A stretch of 64,000 bases of DNA from Bacillus thermotolerans. Lineage in GTDB: Bacteria > Bacillota > Bacilli > Bacillales > Domibacillaceae. The notes beneath the pieces were generated by a model that did no database searches, was not told the origin of the DNA, and saw only the letters and a list, made by a program, of their open reading frames with translations. The position numbers and the translations under genes were made by a program. The stretch spans positions 46,376 through 110,375 of the forward strand of contig NZ_JWJE02000009.1 of assembly GCF_000812025.2 (NCBI RefSeq), written 5' to 3'. Of the stretch, positions 9,530-18,627 are shown in pieces (the first letter of the stretch is position 1; each line of letters opens with the position of its first letter).

Positions 9530-9723
9530 AAGAAATGCCTCCCAAAAAGTGATGATGTACCTAGTTTAACAAAAAATACACATATGAGCTGAAAAAAAAA
9601 GAAATTTGTCGTCAAAAACAGCGATATACATGGTATCATTATTAATGGCGAATTACACGAGAATGAGAAGAATAATCAATACATACTAAGATGACTGCGC
9701 AGTGAAAGAACAGGGGGCTTACA

Positions 9724-11421
9724 ATGGAATACGTTATAGGTGCAGTTCTGGTAGCAATAGCTATCCTGCTTATTATTGCCTATTTTAATAGAAATAAGGT
9801 ATATAAAGAGATTGATGAACTAGATGAAAAGAAACAAGAATTAACAGAGAGACCGGTTGCCGACGAACTCTCAAAAGTGAAGGCTCTGAACTTAACGGGC
9901 CAGACAGAGGAACTGTTTGATCGCTGGCGCCATACTTGGGACGATGTGCTGCTAGAGGATATCGTGCAGGCGGACGGTTATTTACTAGAGGCAGAAAGGC
10001 GGGCCGACTGGTTTAAGTTTAAAAAAGCAAGAGCCAGCAATGAAGCAGCTGCTCGCAAACTGGAAGAAGCAGAAAAGAAAATTGATCTCATTCTATCTGA
10101 GCTTGGTGAGCTAATTGGAAGCGAAGAGAACAACCGTGTGGAGAGGGAGGAGCTGAAGGAGAAGCAGCGAATCGCTAAGAAACGCCTCCTTGCTCACCGT
10201 CACACATTCGGAAAAGCGGCCGCGGTGCTGGAGGAGCAGCTTGAGTCCTTGTCTGAAGGCTTTCAAACATTTGAAGACCTGACAAAAGAGGGGAACTACC
10301 TCGAAGCGCGTGAAGTCATTTTGAAGCTTAAAGAGTCTGTGATTTTAATTTTGCGTAAAATGGAGCTCATTCCTTTGCTTATGGCAGAGACGACTAATTT
10401 ACTGCCTTCACAGCTTAACGAAATTGAGTCCGGATATAAAGAAATGAAGCACCAAGGATACCTCTTGGATCATCTGCAGCTTGAGAAAGAGATAGCAAGC
10501 CTGCGCAAACAGCTGAATGTATATAAAGACTTCATTGTTAAAACAGAGATAGATGAAGTAGAGGCTGGTATTCGAGATGTGAAGGAGAATATCGACTTCT
10601 TCTACGAACTGCTGGAGAAGGAAGTAGAAGCCAAGCACTTCCTTGTTACGAACCATACTCAAACGAGAGATCTCATCGAAGAGGCAAGAGTAACCAATGA
10701 AGAGCTTCAAGAGGAAACAGAGCATGTGCGGCAGACTTATGAGCTGACAGAAGAAGAATGGAGTGTCCCTAAACAGCTGGAGGAGGACATTTATCGTCTT
10801 GGACAAAGATACGATATTCTTGAAACTAGAATCTCTGAGCAAAAGACAGCCTATTCCTTCCTGCATGACGAGCTGAAAGAAATTCAAATCCAGCTTCAGG
10901 AACTTCAGAAGGAACAAGCGAGCTTTAGCAGCTTCTTAAAAACTCTTCGCAAGGATGAGATCGAAGCTCGTGAGAAGATCAATGAGCTCCGCAAGAAGGT
11001 TACCGACATTTTCCGTGTAGTGGATAAAAGCAATATCCCGGGAGTTCCGGATTTTTATGAGGTGCTAACGGAGGAGACAGTCGATCGGATCAAGGAAGCT
11101 CAGCAGTCGCTTAAAGAAACGCCGCTTAATATTAAATCCGTTCAGGAAAAGCTCAAGGAGGCTATTGCATCAGTAGATGGTCTTGAGCGTAAGACGGCCG
11201 AAGTAGTGGAGCAGGCAGAGCTGGCGGAACGAATGATTCAATACGGAAATAGATACAAACGTTCCCATCCGGCTATTACGGAGAAGCTTCAGCAGGCGGA
11301 ACGAGCCTTTAGAAATTATGATTATCGCTCTGCCCTTGAGGAGGCTGCTACAGCCATTCATAAAGTCGATCCAAAAGGGTTAAAGCAATTGGAAAAAATG
11401 ATGAATAAGAAAGAGCAATAG
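9724..11421 (+). CDS. ezrA: EzrA, septation ring regulator
   Basis: 565 residues. One N-terminal membrane helix (residues ~3-22, VIGAVLVAIAILLIIAYF), then a long cytoplasmic spectrin-like coiled coil rich in E/K/Q/L. Near the C-terminus IQYGNRYKRSHP matches the conserved QNR patch needed for mid-cell localisation. EzrA restrains FtsZ assembly away from midcell and links FtsZ to wall synthesis. Length matches the family (about 562). Divergent from hisJ; a strong terminator follows. Confidence 0.96.
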   Translation: MEYVIGAVLVAIAILLIIAYFNRNKVYKEIDELDEKKQELTERPVADELSKVKALNLTGQTEELFDRWRHTWDDVLLEDIVQADGYLLEAERRADWFKFKKARASNEAAARKLEEAEKKIDLILSELGELIGSEENNRVEREELKEKQRIAKKRLLAHRHTFGKAAAVLEEQLESLSEGFQTFEDLTKEGNYLEAREVILKLKESVILILRKMELIPLLMAETTNLLPSQLNEIESGYKEMKHQGYLLDHLQLEKEIASLRKQLNVYKDFIVKTEIDEVEAGIRDVKENIDFFYELLEKEVEAKHFLVTNHTQTRDLIEEARVTNEELQEETEHVRQTYELTEEEWSVPKQLEEDIYRLGQRYDILETRISEQKTAYSFLHDELKEIQIQLQELQKEQASFSSFLKTLRKDEIEAREKINELRKKVTDIFRVVDKSNIPGVPDFYEVLTEETVDRIKEAQQSLKETPLNIKSVQEKLKEAIASVDGLERKTAEVVEQAELAERMIQYGNRYKRSHPAITEKLQQAERAFRNYDYRSALEEAATAIHKVDPKGLKQLEKMMNKKEQ

Positions 11422-11424
11422 AGT

Positions 11425-11466
11425 AAACTCCGTCCGGGCTATCGACAGCCGGACGGAGTTTTTTTA
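11425..11466 (+). terminator. Terminator of ezrA
   Basis: Stem AAACTCCGTCCGG-CT / AG-CCGGACGGAGTTT followed by a T run, starting right after the ezrA stop. Confidence 0.92.
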
Positions 11467-11543
11467 CGGAAGAACATTTCTTTCAAAAGACGGCTATGCT
11501 ATGATAAGTAGTTGAATAAACAAGGGATAAAGCAGGTGCAGAC

Positions 11544-12680
11544 ATGATTTACTTTGATAATAGCGCAACAACCAAACCATATAAGGAAGCTTTGTCCACC
11601 TATGTTAAAGTGAATGAACAGTTCTTTGGGAATCCGTCCTCTCTCCATCATTTAGGCCTGCAGGCGGAGCGGCTGCTGTTCGAATCACGTAAACAAATGG
11701 CTTCTCTGTTAGGAACAGAGGCTGAAAATATTATCTTTACTTCAGGTGGAACAGAAGCAAACAATTTAGCTATAAAAGGCACTGCTCTTGCTAATATGCA
11801 TCGGGGACGTCATATTATTACCCAGCAGACAGAGCACCCATCTGTTATAAATGCCTGCCAGCAATTAGAAGAGCATGGCTTTCGTGTCAGCTACCTGCCT
11901 GTGGACTCGCACGGACAAGTCTCAGCAGAGGATGTGGCTGCCGCGTTAACGAATGAGACGATTCTTGTATCGATTATGCATGTGAACAACGAAACGGGAG
12001 CAATTCAGCCGATACAGGAAATCGCTAAGCTATTGAAGAATGAACCCCAAGTATTGTTCCATGTGGATGATGTGCAAGGACGGGGAAAGGTACCGCTAAA
12101 TCTTGAAAATATCGATTTATGCACGTTGTCCGCCCATAAGTTTCATGGATTAAAGGGAAACGGCGTATTATACAAGAAAAAGGGAGTGAAGCTGTCAGCT
12201 CTTCTGTCAGGCGGCAATCAAGAAAGCGGATTTCGCAGCGGCACAGAAAACGCTGGCGGGGTAGCAGCTATGGCGAAAGCGCTTCGTCTCATAGAGGAGC
12301 ATCGTCGTGAACATGGCGAGCGTCTAAGAGCCGTCCAGCAATTCCTGCGTAAGGAGCTTGAAGGTAGACAGGATGTAATCATTCATACTCCTCGAGAAGG
12401 CTGCGCTCCGCACATTTTAAACTTTTCAGTTGAGCGCTTAAAGGGTGAAGTTCTTGTTCATGCGCTTGAAGAGAGGGGCTGCTACTTATCAACAACAAGT
12501 GCCTGCTCTTCGAGACAGAAAAAGACAAGCACGGTCCTTACCGCTATGGGTGTACCGAAGGAAATAGCTGACAGCAGTGTTCGGCTCAGCCTGTCGTATG
12601 AAAATACAAGACAAGAAGCAGAAGCATTCATTCAAATTTTAAAGGATACAATTCCTACATTAGCAAAGGTGCAGAGGTGA
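11544..12680 (+). CDS. nifZ: Cysteine desulfurase (NifS family) paired with ThiI
   Basis: 378 residues, PLP-dependent. It takes sulfur from cysteine as a persulfide and, by context, delivers it to ThiI for 4-thiouridine in tRNA. Visible: FTSGGTEANN (~67), the PLP-Asp region FHVDDVQG (~173, with D where most homologues have A), the Schiff-base lysine in LSAHKFHGLKG (~195), and the active-site cysteine in TSACSSRQKK (~318). The stop overlaps the thiI GTG/SD region. In B. subtilis this gene also sits between ezrA and thiI. Confidence 0.92.
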   Translation: MIYFDNSATTKPYKEALSTYVKVNEQFFGNPSSLHHLGLQAERLLFESRKQMASLLGTEAENIIFTSGGTEANNLAIKGTALANMHRGRHIITQQTEHPSVINACQQLEEHGFRVSYLPVDSHGQVSAEDVAAALTNETILVSIMHVNNETGAIQPIQEIAKLLKNEPQVLFHVDDVQGRGKVPLNLENIDLCTLSAHKFHGLKGNGVLYKKKGVKLSALLSGGNQESGFRSGTENAGGVAAMAKALRLIEEHRREHGERLRAVQQFLRKELEGRQDVIIHTPREGCAPHILNFSVERLKGEVLVHALEERGCYLSTTSACSSRQKKTSTVLTAMGVPKEIADSSVRLSLSYENTRQEAEAFIQILKDTIPTLAKVQR

Positions 12681-12685
12681 CAACA

Positions 12686-13888
12686 ATGAATTACGACCGT
12701 GTGTTAGTAAGATATGGCGAGCTTTCGACGAAAGGCCGTAACCGCAGTCTCTTTACGAATAAATTAAAGAAAAGTATTATGCATGCGCTTCGGGAATTTC
12801 CGAATATCCGCCTGCAAGTAAGGCATGACCGTTTATTTATACACTTAAAAGGCACTCCGTTTGAGGAAGTCAAGGAACCGTTGAAGCAAGTGTTCGGTAT
12901 TCAGTCTTTCAGTCCGGTCGTGCGCACGGAGCAGAATATAGAAGAGATTCAGGCAGCGGCATTGGAGCTTGTCCGAAAGAATTTCAGCAAAGGAAAAACG
13001 TTTAAAGTATCTGCCCGCCGTTCTGATAAGCAGTTCGAGCTGGATACAAATGGCATTAACCAGGCTGTCGGCGGGTATGTGCTTCAGCGCATGGAGGGTC
13101 TTACTGTCGACGTGAAAAATCCAGATATTAACTTGCTTGTAGAGGTAAGAAAAGAGGGAGTGTACCTGTCCTGCGAGAAGTACCCAGGGGCGACGGGTCT
13201 GCCGGCGGGCACCAGCGGCAAAGCTATGCTCCTTTTATCAGGCGGGATTGACAGTCCTGTCGCAGGATATATGATGATGAAAAGGGGAGTGGAAATTGAA
13301 GCTATTCATTTCCACAGTCCGCCTTATACAAGTGAGCGTGCCAAGCAAAAGGTGCTTGATCTGGCTGAAAAGCTAACCGCGTTTGGGGCAAAGATGAAGG
13401 TGCATGTTGTTCCGTTCACGGCCATTCAGCAAAAGATTCAGGAGAAAGTGCCAAGCGGCTATACTATGACGTCTACAAGAAGAGCGATGATGGAAATTGC
13501 GGATGAGATTCGGCGAAAGCAAGGAGCACTCGCGCTGGTAACAGGAGAGAGTCTTGGACAAGTAGCCAGCCAGACGCTTGAAAGCATGTTGGCTATTAAC
13601 GCAGTGACGCCTACTCCAATTTTGCGTCCGCTGATCGCAATGGATAAGCTGGACATTATTGAAATTGCCCAGCAAATTGGCACGCATGATATTTCTATTC
13701 TTCCTTACGAGGACTGCTGTACCATTTTTACACCGGCGGCTCCAAAGACGAGACCGAAGCTGGAGAAAGTGCAACAGTATGAAAGCTCGGTGAATTTTGA
13801 AGAATTGATTAAAGAAGCAATAGAAAATACAGAAGTCATTCAGCTGCCGGAAGAGAAAGCAGCTAGTGAATTTTCCGAACTACTATAG
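12686..13888 (+). CDS. thiI: tRNA 4-thiouridine synthase ThiI
   Basis: 400 residues. I prefer ATG 12686 (MNYDRVLVRYGELSTKGRN) because GAGGTGA lies five bases upstream; a GTG at 12677 overlaps the nifZ stop. Domains: N-terminal ferredoxin-like, THUMP (~60-165), and PP-loop ATPase with LLSGGIDSPVAGY near residue 180. It adenylates U8 and inserts sulfur. The rhodanese domain of the E. coli protein is absent, as usual in Bacillus, consistent with sulfur coming directly from the neighbouring desulfurase. Confidence 0.96.
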   Translation: MNYDRVLVRYGELSTKGRNRSLFTNKLKKSIMHALREFPNIRLQVRHDRLFIHLKGTPFEEVKEPLKQVFGIQSFSPVVRTEQNIEEIQAAALELVRKNFSKGKTFKVSARRSDKQFELDTNGINQAVGGYVLQRMEGLTVDVKNPDINLLVEVRKEGVYLSCEKYPGATGLPAGTSGKAMLLLSGGIDSPVAGYMMMKRGVEIEAIHFHSPPYTSERAKQKVLDLAEKLTAFGAKMKVHVVPFTAIQQKIQEKVPSGYTMTSTRRAMMEIADEIRRKQGALALVTGESLGQVASQTLESMLAINAVTPTPILRPLIAMDKLDIIEIAQQIGTHDISILPYEDCCTIFTPAAPKTRPKLEKVQQYESSVNFEELIKEAIENTEVIQLPEEKAASEFSELL

Positions 13889-13897
13889 GGAGATAAT

Positions 13898-13943
13898 AGA
13901 ACCTTCAGGGACCGTTAAGGGTATCCGGAAGGTTCTTTTTTTA
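13898..13943 (+). terminator. Terminator of nifZ-thiI
   Basis: AGAACCTTC / GAAGGTTCT arms around a 21-base loop region with extra pairing, then seven T. A TGGTATAAT extended -10 for the next gene lies at 13984-13992. Confidence 0.8.
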
Positions 13944-14021
13944 TTTGCTGTGAAGGTAAAAAACTTTTTAATTTTTTATTATCTGGTATAATAATCTCAT
14001 ACTAGAAGGAGGAGTAAGAGA

Positions 14022-15602
14022 ATGAAAAGAGAGGACTTACTTGCACCTGAACGTTACAATATCGTGATGGAAGTAGAAAGATTTGCAAGCGATCCTAACC
14101 GTTTAGCCTTAAAATGGCAAAACGAAGCAGGAGAAGAGAAAGAAATCACTTACGCAAATCTGATGAAAAGAGCCAACCAAATTGGCCATGCATTTTTAGA
14201 GAGCGGATTGAAAAAGGGAGATCCCATTCTTATTGTTGTTCCTCGTGTCATCGAGGCATATGAAATATTTTTAGCTGCCTTGAAAACAGGGCTTATTATT
14301 ATTCCGAGCGCTGAATTGCTGCGCGCCAAGGATTTAGATTACCGCATTGAACACGCTGACGTGAAAGGTGTTGTATGCTATTCACCTTTCGTTGATGAAT
14401 TAAATCAAACCCAAAGAATTAATGAACTGACTAAGTTTGTGTTTGGCGGAGAAGCAGAAGGCTGGATGAACCTGGAGGAAAGGACAGAAGGAGCACCTGA
14501 AGAGCTGGAGACCGTCGAGACATCTAAAGATGATATTGCTTTTCTTCCGTACACTTCTGGTACAACCGGCAATCCAAAAGGCGTAGTACATACACATGGC
14601 TGGGGATATGCTCATTTGCGGACGGCAGCTGCTAGCTGGTTGAATGTGAGAGAAGGAGATGTAGTCTGGGCAACAGCAGGGCCGGGCTGGCAAAAGTGGA
14701 CCTGGAGTCCGTTCCTGTCTGTTCTTGGTTCAGGCGCAACTGGATTCGTATATCACGGTCGGTTTGAGCCTAAAAGGTATTTAAAGCTGATGGAGCAGCA
14801 CAAGGTAAATGTACTATGCTGCACACCGACAGAATACCGGTTAATGGCAAAGGTGCATAATCTAAAAAGCTATGACCTGTCCCATTTGCACAGCGCTGTT
14901 TCAGCGGGAGAGCCGTTGAACCGTGAGGTGATCGACACGTTCCGCAGCTGTTTCAATATTGATGTGCGTGATGGATATGGACAGACAGAAAGCACGCTTG
15001 TTGTAGGTGTGATGAAGGGCATGGAGATCAAGCCGGGCTCTATGGGCAAGCCAACACCAGGCAACCGGGTGGAGATTATTAATGAGGGTGGAGAGCCGGT
15101 AGGAGCAGGGGAGATTGGCGACATAGCGGTTCATAAAGATACCCCTGCCCTCTTTAAATGTTATTATAGAGAGCCTGAAAGAACAGCCAAACAATTTAGG
15201 GGCGATTATTACTTAACGGGCGATAAAGCGAAGAAGGATGAAGATGGGTATTACTGGTTTGAAGGACGCAGTGATGATATTATTGTCAGCTCGGGCTATA
15301 CGATTGGACCATTTGAAGTGGAGGATGCATTAGTAAAGCATCCGTATGTAAAGGAATGTGCAGTAATAGCCAGTCCCGATGAGATTCGCGGTCATGTGGT
15401 TAAAGCGTTTGTCGTCCTGCAGGAAGGAATTGACCCGCAGGAAAGAAAATTGGTGCGCACTTTACAAGATCATGTGAAAAACCTGACTGCTCCGTATAAA
15501 TACCCTCGAAAAATTGAATTTGTCGAGACGTTACCGAAAACAAACTCAGGGAAAATCCGCCGTATCGAATTGAGAGAAGCGGAGAACAAAGCAAGAGTCT
15601 AA
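14022..15602 (+). CDS. MACS-type acyl-CoA synthetase (YtcI/MbcS-like)
   Basis: 526 residues, ANL superfamily. P-loop LPYTSGTTGNPKG near residue 175, DGYGQTES (~318), YLTGDKAKKDEDGYYWFEGRSDD (~400) and a C-terminal LPKTNSGKIRR with the catalytic lysine (~513). It should activate short/branched or medium-chain acids to CoA thioesters; the exact substrate cannot be read from the sequence. MbcS-like enzymes make branched acyl-CoA primers for fatty-acid synthesis. In B. subtilis ytcI is followed by an NAD kinase gene and sppA; here a rarD gene takes that place. Confidence 0.82.
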   Translation: MKREDLLAPERYNIVMEVERFASDPNRLALKWQNEAGEEKEITYANLMKRANQIGHAFLESGLKKGDPILIVVPRVIEAYEIFLAALKTGLIIIPSAELLRAKDLDYRIEHADVKGVVCYSPFVDELNQTQRINELTKFVFGGEAEGWMNLEERTEGAPEELETVETSKDDIAFLPYTSGTTGNPKGVVHTHGWGYAHLRTAAASWLNVREGDVVWATAGPGWQKWTWSPFLSVLGSGATGFVYHGRFEPKRYLKLMEQHKVNVLCCTPTEYRLMAKVHNLKSYDLSHLHSAVSAGEPLNREVIDTFRSCFNIDVRDGYGQTESTLVVGVMKGMEIKPGSMGKPTPGNRVEIINEGGEPVGAGEIGDIAVHKDTPALFKCYYREPERTAKQFRGDYYLTGDKAKKDEDGYYWFEGRSDDIIVSSGYTIGPFEVEDALVKHPYVKECAVIASPDEIRGHVVKAFVVLQEGIDPQERKLVRTLQDHVKNLTAPYKYPRKIEFVETLPKTNSGKIRRIELREAENKARV

Positions 15603-15615
15603 TAATGACGAACGA

Positions 15616-15647
15616 GAGGGCTAGAAGGAATTCTGGCCTTCTTTTTT
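15616..15647 (+). terminator. Terminator of the acyl-CoA synthetase gene
   Basis: 11-bp stem GAGGGCTAGAA / TTCTGGCCTTC with loop GGAA, then TTTTTT. Confidence 0.85.
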
Positions 15648-15681
15648 GCGCGTTTATAGTGAAAGACAGAGGAAGCAGCCG

Positions 15682-15709
15682 TTGCTTTTCCGATTAAACA
15701 GAGTATAAT
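15682..15709 (+). promoter_or_regulatory. Sigma-A promoter of rarD
   Basis: TTGCTT (15682-15687), 16-bp spacer, perfect TATAAT (15704-15709), 38 bp before the start codon. Confidence 0.6.
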
Positions 15710-15747
15710 TAATGTTATTTCGAATCTAGAAGAAACAGGTGGTTAGA

Positions 15748-16662
15748 ATGAACGAACAGTCAAGAGCAGGTATGCTGTCCATCTTTATAGCCTACTTAAT
15801 ATGGGGGCTTTTTCCTATTTATTGGAAGCTGATCGAGCATGTAGCTGCTTATGAGATTTTGGCAAATCGTATTATCTGGTCTTTTGTTTTTGTTGTTATA
15901 TTTATTCTTTTAACAAGGAATATCAGAAAGGTGCGTACAGCTGTACTGTCGTTAATAGAGAAGCCGAAGCAGGCTATCGTTCTTACTGCTGCTTCCTTAC
16001 TTATTAGCTGTAACTGGTTCTTATATATTTGGGCAGTTACCCATGATCGGGTGATTGAGACAAGCCTTGGCTATTATATTAATCCGTTAATGAGTGTGCT
16101 TCTCGGCGTATTTATCTTAAAAGAATCCTTATCAAGAGCCCAGGTGTTTTCCGTTATCCTTGCAGCGGCCGGTGTTCTAGTTCTAACGGTATCTTACGGG
16201 CAGCTTCCGTGGGTTTCTCTCGGCTTGGCCGTTACTTTTGCCTTGTACGGATTGATGAAGAAAACTATTCAATTAGAGGCAGCATCCGGCTTGATGCTTG
16301 AAACGCTGATCGTTACTCCGGCAGCTGTTCTATTTTTAATCTATTTATCTTCTAAAGAGCAGCTGGCACTCTTTTCTGTATCAACGGCTACAGATTTACT
16401 GCTGATTGCTGGTGGTGCTGTAACCGCGCTTCCACTGTTGTTATTCGCGGAAGGGGCTCCGAAAATACCGCTCTCCATGATTGGTATTTTGCAGTATATT
16501 ACACCAACGATGACGCTGTTTTTGGGTCTATTCGCTTATCACGAACCGTTTTCGTCTGTTCAGCTGCTGGCTTTTGCATTTATTTGGACAGCGCTCATTG
16601 TTTTTACTCTTTCGCAAACGAAATGGTTCCAAAAGAAACAATCTTTTATAGAGCGGCATTAA
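15748..16662 (+). CDS. rarD: RarD, EamA/DMT-family transporter
   Basis: 304 residues from ATG 15748 (AGGTGG site; a GTG at 15739 is in frame). About ten membrane helices in two EamA repeats. Family signatures include GLFPIYWKLIEHV and EILANRIIWSFVFV at the N-terminus, and TPTMTLFLGLF near the C-terminus. RarD proteins are drug/metabolite transporter superfamily members; the E. coli name derives from a chloramphenicol phenotype and the natural substrate is unknown. Own promoter and terminator, so monocistronic. Confidence 0.9.
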   Translation: MNEQSRAGMLSIFIAYLIWGLFPIYWKLIEHVAAYEILANRIIWSFVFVVIFILLTRNIRKVRTAVLSLIEKPKQAIVLTAASLLISCNWFLYIWAVTHDRVIETSLGYYINPLMSVLLGVFILKESLSRAQVFSVILAAAGVLVLTVSYGQLPWVSLGLAVTFALYGLMKKTIQLEAASGLMLETLIVTPAAVLFLIYLSSKEQLALFSVSTATDLLLIAGGAVTALPLLLFAEGAPKIPLSMIGILQYITPTMTLFLGLFAYHEPFSSVQLLAFAFIWTALIVFTLSQTKWFQKKQSFIERH

Positions 16663-16692
16663 AGAAGCATGCAAGAGCACGCTTCTTTTTGT
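16662..16692 (+). terminator. Terminator of rarD
   Basis: AAGAAGCATGC / GCACGCTTCTT with one mismatch and loop AAGA, then TTTTTGTTTT, starting at the rarD stop. Confidence 0.85.
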
Positions 16693-16860
16693 TTTCATCG
16701 AATGTTGACCTTCTCTTTTCATAGGATAGAAGAGAAGGCTATGAGAAAGGAACGCGGCATGAATATTTTTTCCTGTTTTGTTAGAATAAAGTAAGGTCAC
16801 GTGTGCGTTGCTGTGGGAAAGGCAGCGGCAGAGTGAGAAGAAGAGAAAGGGGAGAGCTAA

Positions 16861-17871
16861 TTGAATACGAAGAGGATTATTGCCTTATCGCTTGCTATCG
16901 GGTTGTTTCTTGTGTCCGTTCTTGTCAGTACAGCCTTTAATGCGCTGACAACTGATTTTTCATCGGCCTTCGAAACAGCTGTTGCTCCGGGCGGCGAAGA
17001 ATTTACAGAAAAGGTAGAAGAGGAAGGTAATCCCGCAGAAAAAATTGTGGTGTTAGAGGTGGACGGAGTGATCCAGGATACCTCGACAACAGAATCTTTT
17101 CTGTCTGCACCAGGCTATAATCACGAGAGCTTTATGAAGCAGCTGGAGCAGGCCCAGCAAGACAATACGGTAAAAGGCATTGTGCTTGACGTCAATACAC
17201 CGGGCGGAGGAGTAGTGGAAAGCGCTCAAATACATGACAAAATCGTAGAAATCCAGGAAGCGACAAACAAACCAGTGTATGTATCAATGGGGTCCATGGC
17301 GGCATCTGGCGGCTATTACATATCGGCCCCGGCTGATAAGATTTACGCAAGTCCTGAAACGATGACAGGCTCTCTTGGTGTCATTATGCAGAGTGTTAAC
17401 TATGAAGAGCTCGCGGACAACATAGGTATTGATTTTGTGACAATTAAAAGCGGTCCTCACAAGGATATTTTAAGTTCTTCACGTGAGATGACTGAAGAGG
17501 AAGAGAAAATTGTCCAATCATTAATCGATAACTCGTACAATGGCTTTGTAAAGGTCATTGCAGATGGCCGAGGGCTGTCTGAAGAACGAGTGAAGCAGCT
17601 GGCAGATGGCCGTGTGTATGATGGCCGCCAAGCAAAAGAGCTAAACTTGGTCGATGAATTCGGTTATTTAGAAGATACCATTGAAGGCTTGAAGAAAGAC
17701 GCAGGTCTCGAAGGCGCACAAGTCGTTTCATACGGAGCAAGCATGGGGCTGCCGTCCTTTTTGACGATGAAAGCAGGACAGCTGATGGGCGGAAACCAGG
17801 AACTAGAGTCAATAGTGAAAGCTTTCACGCAGCCGAATTCTCCACGCCTTATGTATTTATATGCTGAATAA
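16861..17871 (+). CDS. sppA: SppA, signal peptide peptidase (S49)
   Basis: 336 residues, TTG start behind AAAGGGGAGAG. One N-terminal membrane helix (~5-27), then the S49 domain. The nucleophile serine lies in GSMAASGGYYISAPAD (~148) and the general-base lysine in SGPHKDILSSSREM (~200), the spacing of the single-domain Bacillus enzyme. It degrades cleaved signal peptides in the membrane and, in B. subtilis, contributes to resistance to lantibiotics. Followed after 21 bp by yteJ, as in B. subtilis. I saw no clear SigW promoter. Confidence 0.95.
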   Translation: MNTKRIIALSLAIGLFLVSVLVSTAFNALTTDFSSAFETAVAPGGEEFTEKVEEEGNPAEKIVVLEVDGVIQDTSTTESFLSAPGYNHESFMKQLEQAQQDNTVKGIVLDVNTPGGGVVESAQIHDKIVEIQEATNKPVYVSMGSMAASGGYYISAPADKIYASPETMTGSLGVIMQSVNYEELADNIGIDFVTIKSGPHKDILSSSREMTEEEEKIVQSLIDNSYNGFVKVIADGRGLSEERVKQLADGRVYDGRQAKELNLVDEFGYLEDTIEGLKKDAGLEGAQVVSYGASMGLPSFLTMKAGQLMGGNQELESIVKAFTQPNSPRLMYLYAE

Positions 17872-17892
17872 TAAACAAAGGAGGGAGAAGAG

Positions 17893-18492
17893 ATGAGAGA
17901 AGATTCTCGCAGCGAAAAGGAAAGAGAAGAAGAGCAAAGAGAAGAAGAGCGCCAGCTGCTCGATGAAACAGAGGAGCAGCGAGAGACGTATCTGGAGGAA
18001 CGAACGCTAGCAGCCGAGCATTTACCGGATGCAGGGGAAGCTGTCCCAGCCCTTCATTATGCGGGATTTTGGATGCGGCTTTGGGCGTACTTGCTTGATC
18101 TGCTTGTAATCGGCAGTCTTTCCCGTCTGCTCGTTTATCCGGTGCTTCAAATGGCAGGAGTGGAAGAGGGAGGCGGCGTTTTCTCTGCTGAAAATATTGC
18201 TGCCTCCATTATTTTCTATTTGTATTTTGTTCTCATGACAAAATGGAGAGGACAAACGCTTGGCAAAATGGTGTTTGGGTTAAAGGTTGTTCCTTTAAAG
18301 GCCACACAACTTTCATGGCCAACAGTGCTTTTCAGAGAATGGATTGGCCGCTATTTATCTGCGACGATCTGGATTTTATACGTCATTGTCGCTTTCATGC
18401 CGAAGAAGCAGGGGCTCCACGATTATTTTGCTGATACGGCCGTCATTCATGAACGGTCGCTGGCTGTTCGGACATCTGCTCATACCGTGTGA
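17893..18492 (+). CDS. yteJ: YteJ, RDD-family membrane protein (SppA partner)
   Basis: 199 residues, ATG behind AAAGGAGGGAG. Highly charged Glu/Arg-rich N-terminus (~1-50), then an RDD domain with three membrane helices: AGFWMRLWAYLLDLLVIG carries the Arg and two Asp of the name, and GQTLGKMVFGLKVV and HDYFADTAVIHE are also typical. In B. subtilis YteJ inhibits SppA; gene pairing here supports the same role. Confidence 0.88.
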   Translation: MREDSRSEKEREEEQREEERQLLDETEEQRETYLEERTLAAEHLPDAGEAVPALHYAGFWMRLWAYLLDLLVIGSLSRLLVYPVLQMAGVEEGGGVFSAENIAASIIFYLYFVLMTKWRGQTLGKMVFGLKVVPLKATQLSWPTVLFREWIGRYLSATIWILYVIVAFMPKKQGLHDYFADTAVIHERSLAVRTSAHTV

Positions 18493-18528
18493 GAAATAAG
18501 ACGTTAAGAGACATAATAAGCAAGCCCG

Positions 18529-18561
18529 TAAACAGCCCGGTCATCAGCCGGGCTGTTTTTC
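18529..18561 (+). terminator. Terminator of sppA-yteJ
   Basis: AAACAGCCCGG / CCGGGCTGTTT with loop TCATCAG, then TTTTTC. Confidence 0.92.
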
Positions 18562-18627
18562 TATAATGTAAAGTTTAGCTTGTTGCCTCTGTGGGCACAC
18601 TGGTAGTGGAAAAAGGAGGAAGACAAG

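Noticed and set aside
10408..10917. Long antisense frame (169 codons) inside ezrA
   Set aside because: It lies opposite a coiled-coil gene whose Glu/Lys/Leu codons leave the reverse strand open; hydrophobic Phe/Leu-rich product, no SD, no family.
16758..16794. 11-codon frame MNIFSCFVRIK with an AAGGAA site before sppA
   Set aside because: Too short and without a recognisable promoter or regulatory structure to claim a leader peptide.
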